Positions 15,941 to 25,879 of a stretch of 64,000 bases of DNA are shown piece after piece. Under the pieces are notes generated by a model, which ran no database searches, was not told where the DNA came from, and was given only the letters and a program-made list of their open reading frames with translations. Source of the DNA: Candidatus Obscuribacterales bacterium (lineage in GTDB: Bacteria; Cyanobacteriota; Vampirovibrionia; Obscuribacterales; Obscuribacteraceae). Position 1 is the stretch's first letter. Every line of letters starts with the position of its first letter. A program made the translations under genes and the position numbers. The DNA lies in NCBI GenBank assembly GCA_021732085.1, contig JAKFVQ010000021.1, positions 186,001 through 250,000 on the forward strand. The letters are read 5' to 3'.

Positions 15941-18679
15941 TTACGCTGTCCAAGCGGTAGTCGGCACCCATTCGGAGCCTGGTGTGCTTTCATAGTTTTG
16001 TGCAAACTCTTCTGCTGTAGCTGGTGGAGTTTGCAATGCAACAAGAGCTGGCGCAATCACGTTTCTGATCGATTCTCGTGTGTAGTATGCTTCAGACCAT
16101 AACGGAATGGAAGGTGAGAAAGAGTTCTGGACCGCAGATAAGGCACCAAGGTACAGATATCTGTCAGCAGCAGATGCACCTATACCAACTACCCAGGCGA
16201 CAGAGCCGAATGCCAGGTCCGTAGAGGTCTTTTGCGCGAACTTATTCATGTAATCTACTACACTTGTTGGATCGCTCAGTCCGGCCGATACGCCGTTTAC
16301 GATGGCGGACATGCTTATTCCATCTTTCCAGGAGTTGACGTAAGCACCCATGACGACACCGGTCAAAGTGTCCTTGAAGACTGATTCGCCATATGCGCTG
16401 ACGAAAGCGCCAAAAGACTCATACATCCCATTGTAGTAATTTATGCTTTCATGGGCGCCGCGATAGGCTATCGAAGCGGCGGCCGCTGTGCCTGCGTTTA
16501 CGCCAGCCTGTATACCAAAATTGCTATAAGAGAGGGACCTGTAGGCTCCAAGCGCCGCACGATATTCAGCATTTCCTGTGCCGATGAAAGGTATTGAACT
16601 GGAGAATCTGGACCAAAGTCCAATATCTTTGCCCATTGTCCGCAATCCGCTCGATGCGATTTTTTGTGCGGCTTCGGCCATCTGAAATCCCTCGAGCCCT
16701 GATAGCGAGGCTATCTCTCCACCACTTTTCAGGACCGCGGCTTCCGCCACTTCCTTGCTCATTAGTTTTCCGCCTTCGACGACAAGCGCGCGCCGTGCTA
16801 GTGCAGCGACAGAGCCGGTCGCACCGTCAATAGCTCCCCATAGTGGCGTATACCAGTAGATCTCATCTCCCATTAGCCATTTAACCGTAGTATAGGTGCC
16901 GGCACCGGCAGCCGCTCCGGCCACGACGGCACCGGGACCAGACCAGCCAGTCAAGACTACTGCGGCTGCTCCAGCAATAACTGCTGCTGCATCAGCGACC
17001 AGTTCTTTTGCTAGATTCGCTGTGAAATCCAATATCTTTGAGAATGTGCTTGGTTCCTCTGCTGATTCCATGAGTTTTTCGAACTCTATTTCTTCTCTCG
17101 CGACAAAACTCGGATCCATTTCTTGCGCTTCTAGAAATAATTCTTTTGCTTGATTGTAGTTCTTTGCTGCCAATTCGAATCTGCCCAAGACTATCCGAGT
17201 GAAGGAGGCAGCGTGTTCAAATGCATCGTAGATTTCGTAAGCTTTACTAAGTCCATCGCGGATGGTCGGGTCAGTCTCTGTTTTAAGCTGTTGGGCAACG
17301 ACAACTTTGTTCTTTCTGGCCAGATCTCTGTCCAGATTGTCCGCAGCATTTACTGCTTCTTTTAGTTCCGCTCTAGCCTGGTCGATGTCCAGATCGTCTA
17401 GAGCCTTTGTGAAATTCTCTAGGTGTTGAAATGGATTGAGATCCGCTGCTGATTGAACCTTTGCAGAAAGCTCCAACATGTCTTTGAATTCTTGTTTGTC
17501 ATTTACTAAATTCGGATCTATTTCCTGAACTCTCAGAAGTATTTCGTGCGCTTCGTTTCCTCTTCCCTGAGAAATCAGAAAGTCAGCGTAGCTAATTCGG
17601 GAAAGAGCAGAGGCGTGCGCTACGGCTGCCCACGCCATTTCTTTGGCTTCCAGTTCTTTCAGTGCTTCTGGATCGTCTCCGAAATCAGCTTTCTCTTGCT
17701 CAATTTGATCGAGCTGATCTTTTACGTCCATCTGATTGAGGTCGTCAGCTTGTTTGATAGCATCAAGATAATGCTGTTCAGCCATTTCCACATTTCCGGC
17801 TTGTCGTTCGCCATCGCCGAGACTCATAGTGATTAGAGGCAACATGAACTCTTCTTTGTTGATCATCGTTTTGCGACCGTCGCCTATTGCCGCTTCAAGT
17901 TCATTCTTGAATTGCAGGAAGTTGGAATCCAATGCCGCTTCCGGATCCCTCCTCTCTGCTTCTTTTAGAAGTTCGAAGGCGGTATCCAATTGCCCGTTCC
18001 CGGCAATGAACATAGCGAATGCAAATCTTGTTGCGCTCGGTGAATGCTTCAAGGATTCAAGCGCTGTTTCGCTTTCGGCAAGCGCTGCTTTCTCTTCATC
18101 TGTCGACGTGCTCTCCATTCTCGCGCGCACATCAAATAAAGTCGCTTCCACCTTAGTTTGATTGATACCATCTGCAGCTTTGATTGCATCTTTGAATTCC
18201 TGTTCTGCTGATTGCGTAAGTAATTCTATGCGTTTTGCTACAGAGAGTTCAGTTTTTTCGCCATTATCGCTGTAGACGATCAGGAGCTCATTTCCATCTC
18301 TGGCTAGTAGCTCCTGAATTTCTCTCATAGCTTGACCAGCGATACTGATGTGAGTGTATGGATTATCGAAGCTACTCGTTGCCGGGGTGTTCTCTTCTTT
18401 TATCGTGTCGCTTGCGTCTTTGCTTGGAGCAGCTTGAACTTCTTGGGGAGCCGGTTTCGTTTCTACCGGCTCTGCCATATTTTTGCGTTCATCCACTATT
18501 TCTAACGAAGCAAGCTGCGCAGCGGCTGGCGAATTTTGAACTACTTTGCTGTCTGAACTCGGTTGCGAATTGCGCAACGAATGTATTTCGTCTTGCAAAG
18601 ATCGGAGACCAGCAGCATTGTCCTCTGTTTGTATGCTACTGGCTTCGGTATTTTGAATCTTGGATTGCGGGCGTTCCAT
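15941..18679 (-). CDS. Large TPR-like/glycine-zipper protein, module gene B (copy 1)
   Basis: Function not recognised. It has 912 residues and no signal peptide. Residues 1-105 are disordered and rich in Gln, Glu, Ser and Lys. About 110-560 are long amphipathic helices with a TPR-like rhythm (for example RFELAAKNYNQAKELFLEAQ). About 570-620 form alanine/glycine-rich helices (VIAGAAAVVLTGWSGPGAVV) that look like glycine zippers. The rest is an Ala/Gly/Ser-rich helical domain ending in VPTTAWTA. It is closely paralogous to the gene at 21015-23741 along most of its length; identical stretches include ETALESLKHSPSATRFAFAM. The N-terminal tails diverge. It lies 32 bases after the copy-1 partner gene (18712-20724), so they are probably co-transcribed. 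A membrane-associated scaffold is possible. Confidence 0.85.
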   Translation of the reverse strand: MERPQSKIQNTEASSIQTEDNAAGLRSLQDEIHSLRNSQPSSDSKVVQNSPAAAQLASLEIVDERKNMAEPVETKPAPQEVQAAPSKDASDTIKEENTPATSSFDNPYTHISIAGQAMREIQELLARDGNELLIVYSDNGEKTELSVAKRIELLTQSAEQEFKDAIKAADGINQTKVEATLFDVRARMESTSTDEEKAALAESETALESLKHSPSATRFAFAMFIAGNGQLDTAFELLKEAERRDPEAALDSNFLQFKNELEAAIGDGRKTMINKEEFMLPLITMSLGDGERQAGNVEMAEQHYLDAIKQADDLNQMDVKDQLDQIEQEKADFGDDPEALKELEAKEMAWAAVAHASALSRISYADFLISQGRGNEAHEILLRVQEIDPNLVNDKQEFKDMLELSAKVQSAADLNPFQHLENFTKALDDLDIDQARAELKEAVNAADNLDRDLARKNKVVVAQQLKTETDPTIRDGLSKAYEIYDAFEHAASFTRIVLGRFELAAKNYNQAKELFLEAQEMDPSFVAREEIEFEKLMESAEEPSTFSKILDFTANLAKELVADAAAVIAGAAAVVLTGWSGPGAVVAGAAAGAGTYTTVKWLMGDEIYWYTPLWGAIDGATGSVAALARRALVVEGGKLMSKEVAEAAVLKSGGEIASLSGLEGFQMAEAAQKIASSGLRTMGKDIGLWSRFSSSIPFIGTGNAEYRAALGAYRSLSYSNFGIQAGVNAGTAAAASIAYRGAHESINYYNGMYESFGAFVSAYGESVFKDTLTGVVMGAYVNSWKDGISMSAIVNGVSAGLSDPTSVVDYMNKFAQKTSTDLAFGSVAWVVGIGASAADRYLYLGALSAVQNSFSPSIPLWSEAYYTRESIRNVIAPALVALQTPPATAEEFAQNYESTPGSEWVPTTAWTA

Positions 18680-18711
18680 AATTCTGATTGCACTCTTGTT
18701 GTTGGTGTAGT

Positions 18712-20724
18712 TTAGCTTTGGCGGACTTGTTCTACTTCTAATGCGCTTGAGAGGAATGACGTTAAGACGTTGGGTGTCGCTTGTGCGCGTGCTACAATCG
18801 CGCCCGAACGCTGGTAGATTTCTTTTGTCAGGTCCTCCATTTTTGTTGCTGTCTGCGCGTTCTTCGGGATGTGTGTTTCCAATGCATCCTGTGCGCTGAT
18901 TCTATAGAAGCCTTTCAATGTGCCGTCTGCTGCAAAGTCCTGCTTAAGTAAGTCGCCTGGTTTGGCGTAAACCCACGGACCCTCCGGATCGTAAGATGCT
19001 TTGAATCGGAACTGTACTCCGTCCGGAACCTGCACTACTTGCATTGGTTCTTTGAAGTTTTCCATGTTCGGTGTATAAACACCGGATTTCCCCGACACTT
19101 CTGACCAGTTCTGCGCGAATTTGGCTGCCTTGGTGTTGTACGTATCCAGTCGGTATCCACCTGTCTTGAGGTCAACTGAATCTCGGTATATCAGATATGA
19201 ACCTGGAGCTGCGAGTTGACCACTAACAATAGTGACTTCGTTCAGTGTGGCGCTTTTGAGTATTGTTCCGTCGGGCATTTTTACGCCGTTTTCAGGGGTA
19301 ATGAGGCGCGTATTTGTAAGTTGGCGAACCGGATCTCCGTCAATTGTTTTTCCTTGTGGCACGATTTCTTGTGGTGCGAACTGAACGCCATTCGGGAGCA
19401 CGGTGCCTGCCTTCAGGACCAGCGGCTTGCCGTCAGCACCGAACTGCCCAGGTACTGTGATATCGTTTTTCGTAACTAGCGGTGCTTCGCTGGTCGAATG
19501 CATAATGCCCTTAGGGTATTTCTCTGGATTTACGACCTCTGTTCTGACTTCGAAGCTGCCTTTTGATACGAGGCTCTTTGAATTGCTGTCCCAGATTTTC
19601 TGCATCTCAGCCTTATCTAAAGTAACTACGGGCTTCTCTGGTGTAAACGCTTCACGAATTTGTTTGCGCAATACGGCATCTGCTTGTATGCCGCCGACCG
19701 TTGCCGCCAGCGCTGTGATCACGCCAATTTTTTGACTCTCGAAGAGAACTTTGCTGACGTCGATCTTTTCGCCTGCCCCTTGCTGGCGTCCCAATTCCTG
19801 CAGTCCACCGGCAGTTGTACCGAAAATGTAACCGCCAGCAACCATTTGAAGGAAGGGACTGCGCTTGAGAGCATCGTTAGTGGCAGCATTTACGCCCGAT
19901 GTTAGTCCAGTCGCCGCTGACAAGATTGCGGCATCGAGGAGCATTGCTTTCGGATCGAATGCGGACAAAGCGGCTGTTGATAGTCCTTTTTCAGCATCAA
20001 ATTCGCCATCCTCGTCTTGCCAATTTTCGCGCGTCAATGTTTGCTCAACTATTCTATTTGTAGCTCCCATCAATACGCCTTTTAATGCAAATGGAAGTTC
20101 TGTTTGACCGACCAACTGTACAAGCTGGCGCATTGCTAATCCTTTGCCGGCGCCGAGTGTACCATCAAGAACTTGCGTCCCCATGTCGTCTGCGGGCTTC
20201 GCCTGGTCGAGCGCATAAGAACCGACTGTCCCTGCTACACCGACTCCGCCTTGCACAAAGAGGAACATCATTTTTGTAAACGTGCCTCCCATCTGCTTGA
20301 TCTCTTCTTGGAACCCGACCGTTTCCATATCGTGGGAGATTTTTTGCTGAATCTGAGTTTGCATTGCCGTAAGTTTCTCGGCGTTGCCCTCTCCGAGTGC
20401 TTGCCCGTAGTCCTCGTACATTGTCTTTAGTTCTTCGAGAGACTTCTGATCGTTTGCATAGACATAGTCAAAAACTTTTCCGAGATACGAGGTTGAATCA
20501 TTCACTTCCTCGTGGAACGCGATCTCTTTCTTTAATGCTTTGAGCACAGGATCGTCATTAGGATCGCTTTTCGGCTGGTTAGCGTCAATCGCTCCTTGGA
20601 TACGCACGTTCAAGATCTCATTGGAGACGTTCGCCCAAGGTGAAGACTTAGATGAAATTTCGTTGTCCGATGCATCAACTTTGCGTTCTGGTTCTTGTAC
20701 GTTCTTGGTTTGTCTGACAGCCAT
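18712..20724 (-). CDS. Glycine-zipper/beta-module protein, module gene A (copy 1)
   Basis: Function not recognised. It has 670 residues. A charged N-terminus (1-50) is followed by a conserved helical region (about 50-140), then alanine/glycine-rich amphipathic helices (about 140-330) including GGVGVAGTVGSYALDQAKP and MVAGGYIFGTTAGGLQELG. A C-terminal beta-rich half (about 380-640) has repeated short modules around PG-D/S-Y/L cores: APGSYLIYRD and KPGDLLKQDF, the latter followed by GFYRISAQDALETH. These recall the small PGDYL-type domains, by eye only. It is clearly paralogous to 23756-25825. ATG at 20724 follows AGAGGTAG. Gene B copy 1 follows at 32 bases. Confidence 0.85.
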   Translation of the reverse strand: MAVRQTKNVQEPERKVDASDNEISSKSSPWANVSNEILNVRIQGAIDANQPKSDPNDDPVLKALKKEIAFHEEVNDSTSYLGKVFDYVYANDQKSLEELKTMYEDYGQALGEGNAEKLTAMQTQIQQKISHDMETVGFQEEIKQMGGTFTKMMFLFVQGGVGVAGTVGSYALDQAKPADDMGTQVLDGTLGAGKGLAMRQLVQLVGQTELPFALKGVLMGATNRIVEQTLTRENWQDEDGEFDAEKGLSTAALSAFDPKAMLLDAAILSAATGLTSGVNAATNDALKRSPFLQMVAGGYIFGTTAGGLQELGRQQGAGEKIDVSKVLFESQKIGVITALAATVGGIQADAVLRKQIREAFTPEKPVVTLDKAEMQKIWDSNSKSLVSKGSFEVRTEVVNPEKYPKGIMHSTSEAPLVTKNDITVPGQFGADGKPLVLKAGTVLPNGVQFAPQEIVPQGKTIDGDPVRQLTNTRLITPENGVKMPDGTILKSATLNEVTIVSGQLAAPGSYLIYRDSVDLKTGGYRLDTYNTKAAKFAQNWSEVSGKSGVYTPNMENFKEPMQVVQVPDGVQFRFKASYDPEGPWVYAKPGDLLKQDFAADGTLKGFYRISAQDALETHIPKNAQTATKMEDLTKEIYQRSGAIVARAQATPNVLTSFLSSALEVEQVRQS

Positions 20725-20755
20725 ATCTACCTCTAAATTTCTGCTGGAGGAAGAA

Positions 20756-20773
20756 GCACTGCATGTGGTGCAG
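20756..20773 (-). promoter_or_regulatory. Leader motif shared by both copies of the duplicated module
   Basis: GCACTGCATGTGGTGCAG on the plus strand lies about 30-50 bases upstream of module gene A copy 1. A closely similar sequence (GCACTGCAGGCGGTGCACC, 25861-25879) lies at about the same distance before copy 2. It contains a small dyad (CTGCA with TGCAG). A second shared sequence, ATTATTTGGT, lies further upstream at 20871-20880 and 26055-26064. These could be a common promoter or RNA element kept after the duplication. Confidence 0.4.
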
Positions 20774-21014
20774 CGCTCTCTCTTCTTTTAGTAAGCGATT
20801 TATGCACGAATACAGCTCGTTACGGAGCCGCAGTGCAATGGCGTAAATTGGGCTTGGAGTATTATTTGGTAAGAAACCTAGTAAAGCTCAGAACTCAAGT
20901 GCGCCCTTCATTCCTGAGGAGCACTTTAGAGGAGCCTGTATGTCATTGTCCTCGCGTCGAGATCACCGCGAGTTAACAGGCCAATGTTAAAGGTCCGTTC
21001 TGCTTCAAGACTTG

Positions 21015-23741
21015 TTAGATGCCGGTCCACGCTGTGGTCGGGACGCGGTTAGGTCCTGGAGTGCGGCGGTAGGCGTCTTCCATTTCTTCAGCTGTTGGTG
21101 GTTTTTGTAGAGCGGCCAGCGCCGGACCGATTACGTTTTTGATGCTTTCGCGAGTGTAATATGCTTCCGACCAAATTGGGATTGATGGGACGAATGATGT
21201 TTTCAGTGTCGGGAGCATGCCGCGGTAAATGTAGCGATCAGCGGCGAATCCGCCCATACCGGCTAACCAGGCGACTGAGCCGAATGCCAGGTCTGTGCTC
21301 GTTTTTTGTCCGAATTTGTTGAGGAAATCGAGTGTATCTTTCGGCTTGCTCATCGCGGTGGACATTCCGTTTACCACTGTGGACATTGCCAATCCGTCTG
21401 TCCAACCATCGACGTAGCCACCCATCACGACGCCTGTCATTGTGTCTTTCAACACAGAGCGGCCGTATGCTTTTGCGAAATCACCGAAGTTTTCGTGTTT
21501 GCCTTCGTAGTAATTGACGCCTTCATGTGTGCCGCGATAGACCGCTGATGCTGCGGCGGCTGTGCCACCGTTGACCATTGCATGAACGCCCAGGTTACTG
21601 TATGCAAGAGCTCTGTAAGCTGCCAACGCTGAGCGATACTCGGCGCTGCCGGTTCCGATGAATGGAATCGAGCTGGACAATCTTGTAAGCAGGCCGATGT
21701 CCTTGCCCATTGCCTTGAGCCCGCTTGATGCTATCGATTGAGCAGCTTCCGTCATCTTCAGTCCTTCCAGACCGGAGAGGGCTGCGACATTTCCGCCTGT
21801 TTTGAGGACTGCTTTCTCGGCGATTTCTTTGCTGATTATTTTGCCGCCTTCGACAACGAGAGCTTGCCTGGCGAGCGCGGCAATCGAGCCTGTCGCGCCA
21901 TCGATTGCTCCCCAGATGGGTGTGTACCAGTGAATCTCATCGCCCATCAACCATTTAACACCGGTGTATGTTGCAGCACCAGCTGCCGCACCAGCGACGA
22001 TGGCGCCCGGTCCGGACCAACCAGTCAGGGCGACGGTCGCTGCTCCGGCAAGAATTGCTGCGGCATCAGCCACCAATTCCTTCGCCAGGTTTTTGGTGAA
22101 TTCCAATATTTTCTGGAAGGTGCTTGGTTCGTTTGCTGATTCGACAAGTTTATCGATCTCGATTTCCTTTCTGCTAACGAAAGCCGGATCCAGTGTCTTT
22201 GCTTCTGTGAATAATTCTTTGGCTTGGTTGTAGTTTTTGGCAGCCAGTTCGAAGCGACCGAGCGCAACTCTGGTGAATGCTGCCGCATGCTCGAATGCGT
22301 CGTAAATCTCGTAAGCCTGGTTGAGTCCTTCGCGAATCTTCGGATCTGCTTCAACCTTCATCATCTGGTCTTTGATTACTTCTTTGTTTTTTCTTGCCAG
22401 GTCTCTATCAATATTGTCTGCCGCTTTCACCGCCGCTTGCAATTCGGCGCGTGCTTTATCGATATCCTTTTTCTCAAGAGCCTTCTTGAAATTCTCTAGA
22501 TGTTGGAATGGATTGAGATCGGCAGCTGTTTGCACTTTCTCCGAAAGCTCCAGCATATCCTTGAATTCTTTTTTGTCTTTTACAAGTTCGGGATCAAGCT
22601 CCTGAACCTTTTTAAGAACTTCGTTTGCTTCTTGCCCACGTCCTTGCGAGAGTAGAAAATCAGCAAAGTTTATGCGAGAAAGCGCGGGCGCATGAGCCAC
22701 AGCAGCCCAAGCCATTTCTCTAGCTTCCAATTCCTTGAGTGCTTCCGGATCGCCTGCTTTTTGTGCTCGTTCTTTAGCAAGTGAATCGAGTTGGCGCTTC
22801 ACTTCGTTTTGATCGAGCGCGTCGGCTTGCTTGACTGCGTCCCGGTAGAACTGCTCTGCTTTCACCTTATTACCGAGCTGTCTTTCATTGTCACCAAGAT
22901 TCATGGTGATTAAAGGAAGCATGAACTCTTCTTTGTTAATGATGGTCTTGCGACCGTCGGCGATTGCTGTTTCCAAATCCTTTTTGAATTGAGCGAAGTT
23001 GGCATCTTTGGCGGCTTCAGGATCCTTGTCCTCGGCTTCTTTTAGAAGCTCCATGGCTTTATCGGCTTGTCCGTTCCCGGCTTTGAACATCGCAAATGCG
23101 AAGCGAGTGGCGCTAGGAGAATGCTTTAGTGATTCAAGAGCGGTCTCGCATTCCTGCAGCGTTTTCTTCTCCGCTTCATCAACCGCTTTCTCCAAGTTCC
23201 CGCGCACTTCAAACAGCGTCGCTTCGACTTTGCTTTGCTTGATACTGTCGGCCGCTCCGATGGCAGCAGTGAATTCCTTTTGTGCTACCTGGTTGAGAAA
23301 TTCGCGACGCTCTTTAACGGTGCTTTCATTCTTCTCACCCTTCTCATTGGTGATGATCAGCTTCTCGTCGTCTTTGCGGTTTACCAGGGCGTTGAGTTCT
23401 CTCATCGCTTCGCCTGCCATGCTGACGTGCTTGTATGGATTATCGAAGGAATCGGTGGACGGAGTGTTCTCTTTCTTTACTCCATCACCTGCATCTTTTT
23501 TCGGAGTCAGCGATGCATCTGGGCAGGGAGCTTCTTTATCTTTGCTCTGATCGACGATCTGAAGCGGTGCCAGTTTTGTATCGGTCGATGCAGGGTTGCG
23601 CAAACCGCTGTCATTCGCGGCACCCGACGCGCGCAAGTCGTTAACTTCCGATTGCAGTGGGCGACTTGCTTCGCTGGAGCTTTCGGTGGCGGAAGACTTG
23701 TGCGAGTCTTTGTTATCGATTTCAGTTTGCGGGAGTGACAT
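21015..23741 (-). CDS. Large TPR-like/glycine-zipper protein, module gene B (copy 2)
   Basis: Function not recognised. This 908-residue paralogue of the gene at 15941-18679 has the same plan: disordered charged N-terminus (1-100), TPR-like helices (about 110-560, for example FARFLVNS-type helices and FQHLENFKKALEKKDIDKA), glycine-zipper helices (VALTGWSGPGAIVAGAAAGA) and an Ala/Gly-rich C-terminal domain ending VPTTAWTGI. The C-terminal VPTTAWT sequence is kept in both copies even though nearby residues differ, so it may be a recognition tail. It begins 14 bases after the stop of gene A copy 2 with no clear ribosome-binding site, so translation may be coupled. About 290 bases without a recognised gene separate its end from copy 1. 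Confidence 0.85.
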   Translation of the reverse strand: MSLPQTEIDNKDSHKSSATESSSEASRPLQSEVNDLRASGAANDSGLRNPASTDTKLAPLQIVDQSKDKEAPCPDASLTPKKDAGDGVKKENTPSTDSFDNPYKHVSMAGEAMRELNALVNRKDDEKLIITNEKGEKNESTVKERREFLNQVAQKEFTAAIGAADSIKQSKVEATLFEVRGNLEKAVDEAEKKTLQECETALESLKHSPSATRFAFAMFKAGNGQADKAMELLKEAEDKDPEAAKDANFAQFKKDLETAIADGRKTIINKEEFMLPLITMNLGDNERQLGNKVKAEQFYRDAVKQADALDQNEVKRQLDSLAKERAQKAGDPEALKELEAREMAWAAVAHAPALSRINFADFLLSQGRGQEANEVLKKVQELDPELVKDKKEFKDMLELSEKVQTAADLNPFQHLENFKKALEKKDIDKARAELQAAVKAADNIDRDLARKNKEVIKDQMMKVEADPKIREGLNQAYEIYDAFEHAAAFTRVALGRFELAAKNYNQAKELFTEAKTLDPAFVSRKEIEIDKLVESANEPSTFQKILEFTKNLAKELVADAAAILAGAATVALTGWSGPGAIVAGAAAGAATYTGVKWLMGDEIHWYTPIWGAIDGATGSIAALARQALVVEGGKIISKEIAEKAVLKTGGNVAALSGLEGLKMTEAAQSIASSGLKAMGKDIGLLTRLSSSIPFIGTGSAEYRSALAAYRALAYSNLGVHAMVNGGTAAAASAVYRGTHEGVNYYEGKHENFGDFAKAYGRSVLKDTMTGVVMGGYVDGWTDGLAMSTVVNGMSTAMSKPKDTLDFLNKFGQKTSTDLAFGSVAWLAGMGGFAADRYIYRGMLPTLKTSFVPSIPIWSEAYYTRESIKNVIGPALAALQKPPTAEEMEDAYRRTPGPNRVPTTAWTGI

Positions 23742-23755
23742 CTTTGTTAGCTTTA

Positions 23756-25825
23756 TTATGTTTGTGGTGGCTTAGTGGTTTGATTTTTGCGGACCTGTTC
23801 GAGGGCACCGTTCAGGAATGGCGATAGCACTGCGGATCCTGTTTGGGCTCGATTTACGACTGCCCCTGAGCGCTGATATATTTCTCTTGTGAGTAGATCC
23901 ATTCGCGCCGCTGTTTGTGTGTTTTTCGGAATGTGTGTTTCGAGTGCGTCTTGCGCGCTGATTCGGTAGAAGCCCTGGAATTTTCCGTCGGCGGCGAAGT
24001 CTTGTTTGATCAAATCGCCTGGTTTTGCGTATACCCACGGACCGTCCGGATCGTAGGAGGCTTTGAAGCGAAAGACCTGTCCTTCTGGAACTTGGACGAC
24101 TTCCATCGGTGTTTTGAAATGCTCTAAATTTGGCGAGTAGACGCCCGGTTTTCCGGGAACTTCTTTCCACATTTTTGCGAATTTTTCTGCTTTCTCATGG
24201 TACGTATCGATGCGGTGCCCGCCAGTTTTGTAGTCGACTGAATCGCGGATGATCATTACCGAGCCAGGCTTTGCTTCCTGCCCGCTGGCGACCGTGATTT
24301 CTTTGACGTTGGCGCTTTTGAGGACGGTCCCATCCGCAAGTTTGACGCCGTTTTCCGGTGTGATAAGACGAGTGTTTGAGAGATGGCGCACAGGATCTCC
24401 ATCCACGGTTTTTCCTTGTGGAACGATTTCTTGTGGCGCGAACTGCACTCCATTCGGGAGTACCGTGCCGGCTTTCAGCACCAAGGGTTTTCCGTCGGCA
24501 CCGAATTGTCCAGGCACCGTCACGTCTTTTTGAAGAATCATTTGAGCTTCTGTAGTTGAGTAAACTTTCCCTTTGGGGAATTGTTCCGGTTTCACTACTT
24601 CTGATCTGACTTCGAAATGTCCTTTGCTTACGAGGCTCTTTGGATTGTTGTCCCAAATTTTTTGAATGTCTGCTTTTTCCAATGTCACAGCTGGCTTGGC
24701 TGGGGTGAATGCCTCGCGGATTTGTCTGCGCAGAACAGCGTCAGCTTGCAATCCACCGAGGGTGGCAGCCAAACCTGTGAGTACACCGATCTTTTGGCTC
24801 TCCCAGAGAACCTTACTGACGTCGATGCTTTCGCCCGCCTGTTGCTGGCGCCCGAGTTCTTGCAATCCGCCCGCCGTTGTGCCGAAGATATAACCACCAG
24901 CCACCATTTGCATGAATGGGCTGCGTTTGAGGATATCGTTCGTTGCGGCGTTGACACCCGATGTAAGTGCGGTGGCTGCAGACAAGATTGCCGCGTCGAG
25001 CATCATCGCTTTGGGATCGAAGGTTGAGAGAAGTGCCGTTGAAACACCTTTTCCCGGAGCGAAGTCGCCCGTCTCTTGGTCTTGCCATGTCTCACGTGTG
25101 AGAGTTTGATCCAACATGCGGTTTGTCGCGCCCATCAAAACGCCTTTTACTGCAAGTGGCAATTCGGACTGTCCGAGCACCTGCACCAATTGACGCATTG
25201 CCAATCCTTTGGCTGCGCCCAGCGTGGCATCTACTGCTTGTGTGCCGATAGAATCTGAAGGCTTGGCTTGGTCCAGTGCGTAGGAGCCTACGGTGCCTGC
25301 TACACCAACTCCGCCTTGCACAAATAGAAACATCATTTTTGTAAATGTGCTTCCCATTTGTTTGATCTCTTCCTGGAAGCCGACATTCTTCATGTCTTCT
25401 GCAATTTTTTCCTGAATCTTCTTTTGCATCGCCGCCATCTCTTCAGCATTGCCCTTTACTTGAGCTTGACCGTAATCCTCATATAAGGTTTTCAATTCTT
25501 GAAGAGATTTCTGATCCTTTGAATAAACATAGTCGAAAACTTTGCCTAGATATGATGTCGATTTGTCTGATTGCTCGTGAATCGCTATTTCTTTTCTCAA
25601 AGCCTTTAATGTAGGATCGTTTTGATCCGCGCCAGGCTTGTTTGCCTCAAGAGCTCCTCTAATACGAGCATTCAGTATCTCGTTCGAAATCTCTGCCCAG
25701 GGCGATGACTTTCTGCCGCGCTCGTTTTCCGGCTCCGCTCTACTTTCGGAACTCTGTTCGCCTGCTGGATTCTTTTTATCTTCTATTTTTTCGTTTTCTG
25801 TACGATCGGTGGAAATATCAGCCAT
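23756..25825 (-). CDS. Glycine-zipper/beta-module protein, module gene A (copy 2)
   Basis: Function not recognised. This 689-residue paralogue of 18712-20724 has the same order: charged N-terminus, conserved helical block (SPWAEISNEILNARIRGAL), glycine/alanine-rich helices (MVAGGYIFGTTAGGLQELG) and a beta-rich C-terminal half (GTVLPNGVQFAPQEIVPQGK and KPGDLIKQDF). I chose the ATG at 25825 with GGGAG 8 bases upstream; a TTG two codons earlier is also in frame. The two copies are very alike from about residue 45 to 640 and differ mainly at the extreme ends. It is the first gene of the duplicated minus-strand pair. Whether the products bind membranes through the glycine-rich helices is inference. 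Confidence 0.85.
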   Translation of the reverse strand: MADISTDRTENEKIEDKKNPAGEQSSESRAEPENERGRKSSPWAEISNEILNARIRGALEANKPGADQNDPTLKALRKEIAIHEQSDKSTSYLGKVFDYVYSKDQKSLQELKTLYEDYGQAQVKGNAEEMAAMQKKIQEKIAEDMKNVGFQEEIKQMGSTFTKMMFLFVQGGVGVAGTVGSYALDQAKPSDSIGTQAVDATLGAAKGLAMRQLVQVLGQSELPLAVKGVLMGATNRMLDQTLTRETWQDQETGDFAPGKGVSTALLSTFDPKAMMLDAAILSAATALTSGVNAATNDILKRSPFMQMVAGGYIFGTTAGGLQELGRQQQAGESIDVSKVLWESQKIGVLTGLAATLGGLQADAVLRRQIREAFTPAKPAVTLEKADIQKIWDNNPKSLVSKGHFEVRSEVVKPEQFPKGKVYSTTEAQMILQKDVTVPGQFGADGKPLVLKAGTVLPNGVQFAPQEIVPQGKTVDGDPVRHLSNTRLITPENGVKLADGTVLKSANVKEITVASGQEAKPGSVMIIRDSVDYKTGGHRIDTYHEKAEKFAKMWKEVPGKPGVYSPNLEHFKTPMEVVQVPEGQVFRFKASYDPDGPWVYAKPGDLIKQDFAADGKFQGFYRISAQDALETHIPKNTQTAARMDLLTREIYQRSGAVVNRAQTGSAVLSPFLNGALEQVRKNQTTKPPQT

Positions 25826-25860
25826 GGTCAAACTCCCTCAAATCGGAGCGCAATCTAGAT

Positions 25861-25879
25861 GCACTGCAGGCGGTGCACC
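25861..25879 (-). promoter_or_regulatory. Leader motif shared by both copies of the duplicated module (copy 2)
   Basis: GCACTGCAGGCGGTGCACC lies about 36-54 bases upstream of gene A copy 2 and matches the motif at 20756-20773 in sequence and position. TGCA-type inverted halves allow a small hairpin in the transcript. Confidence 0.4.
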
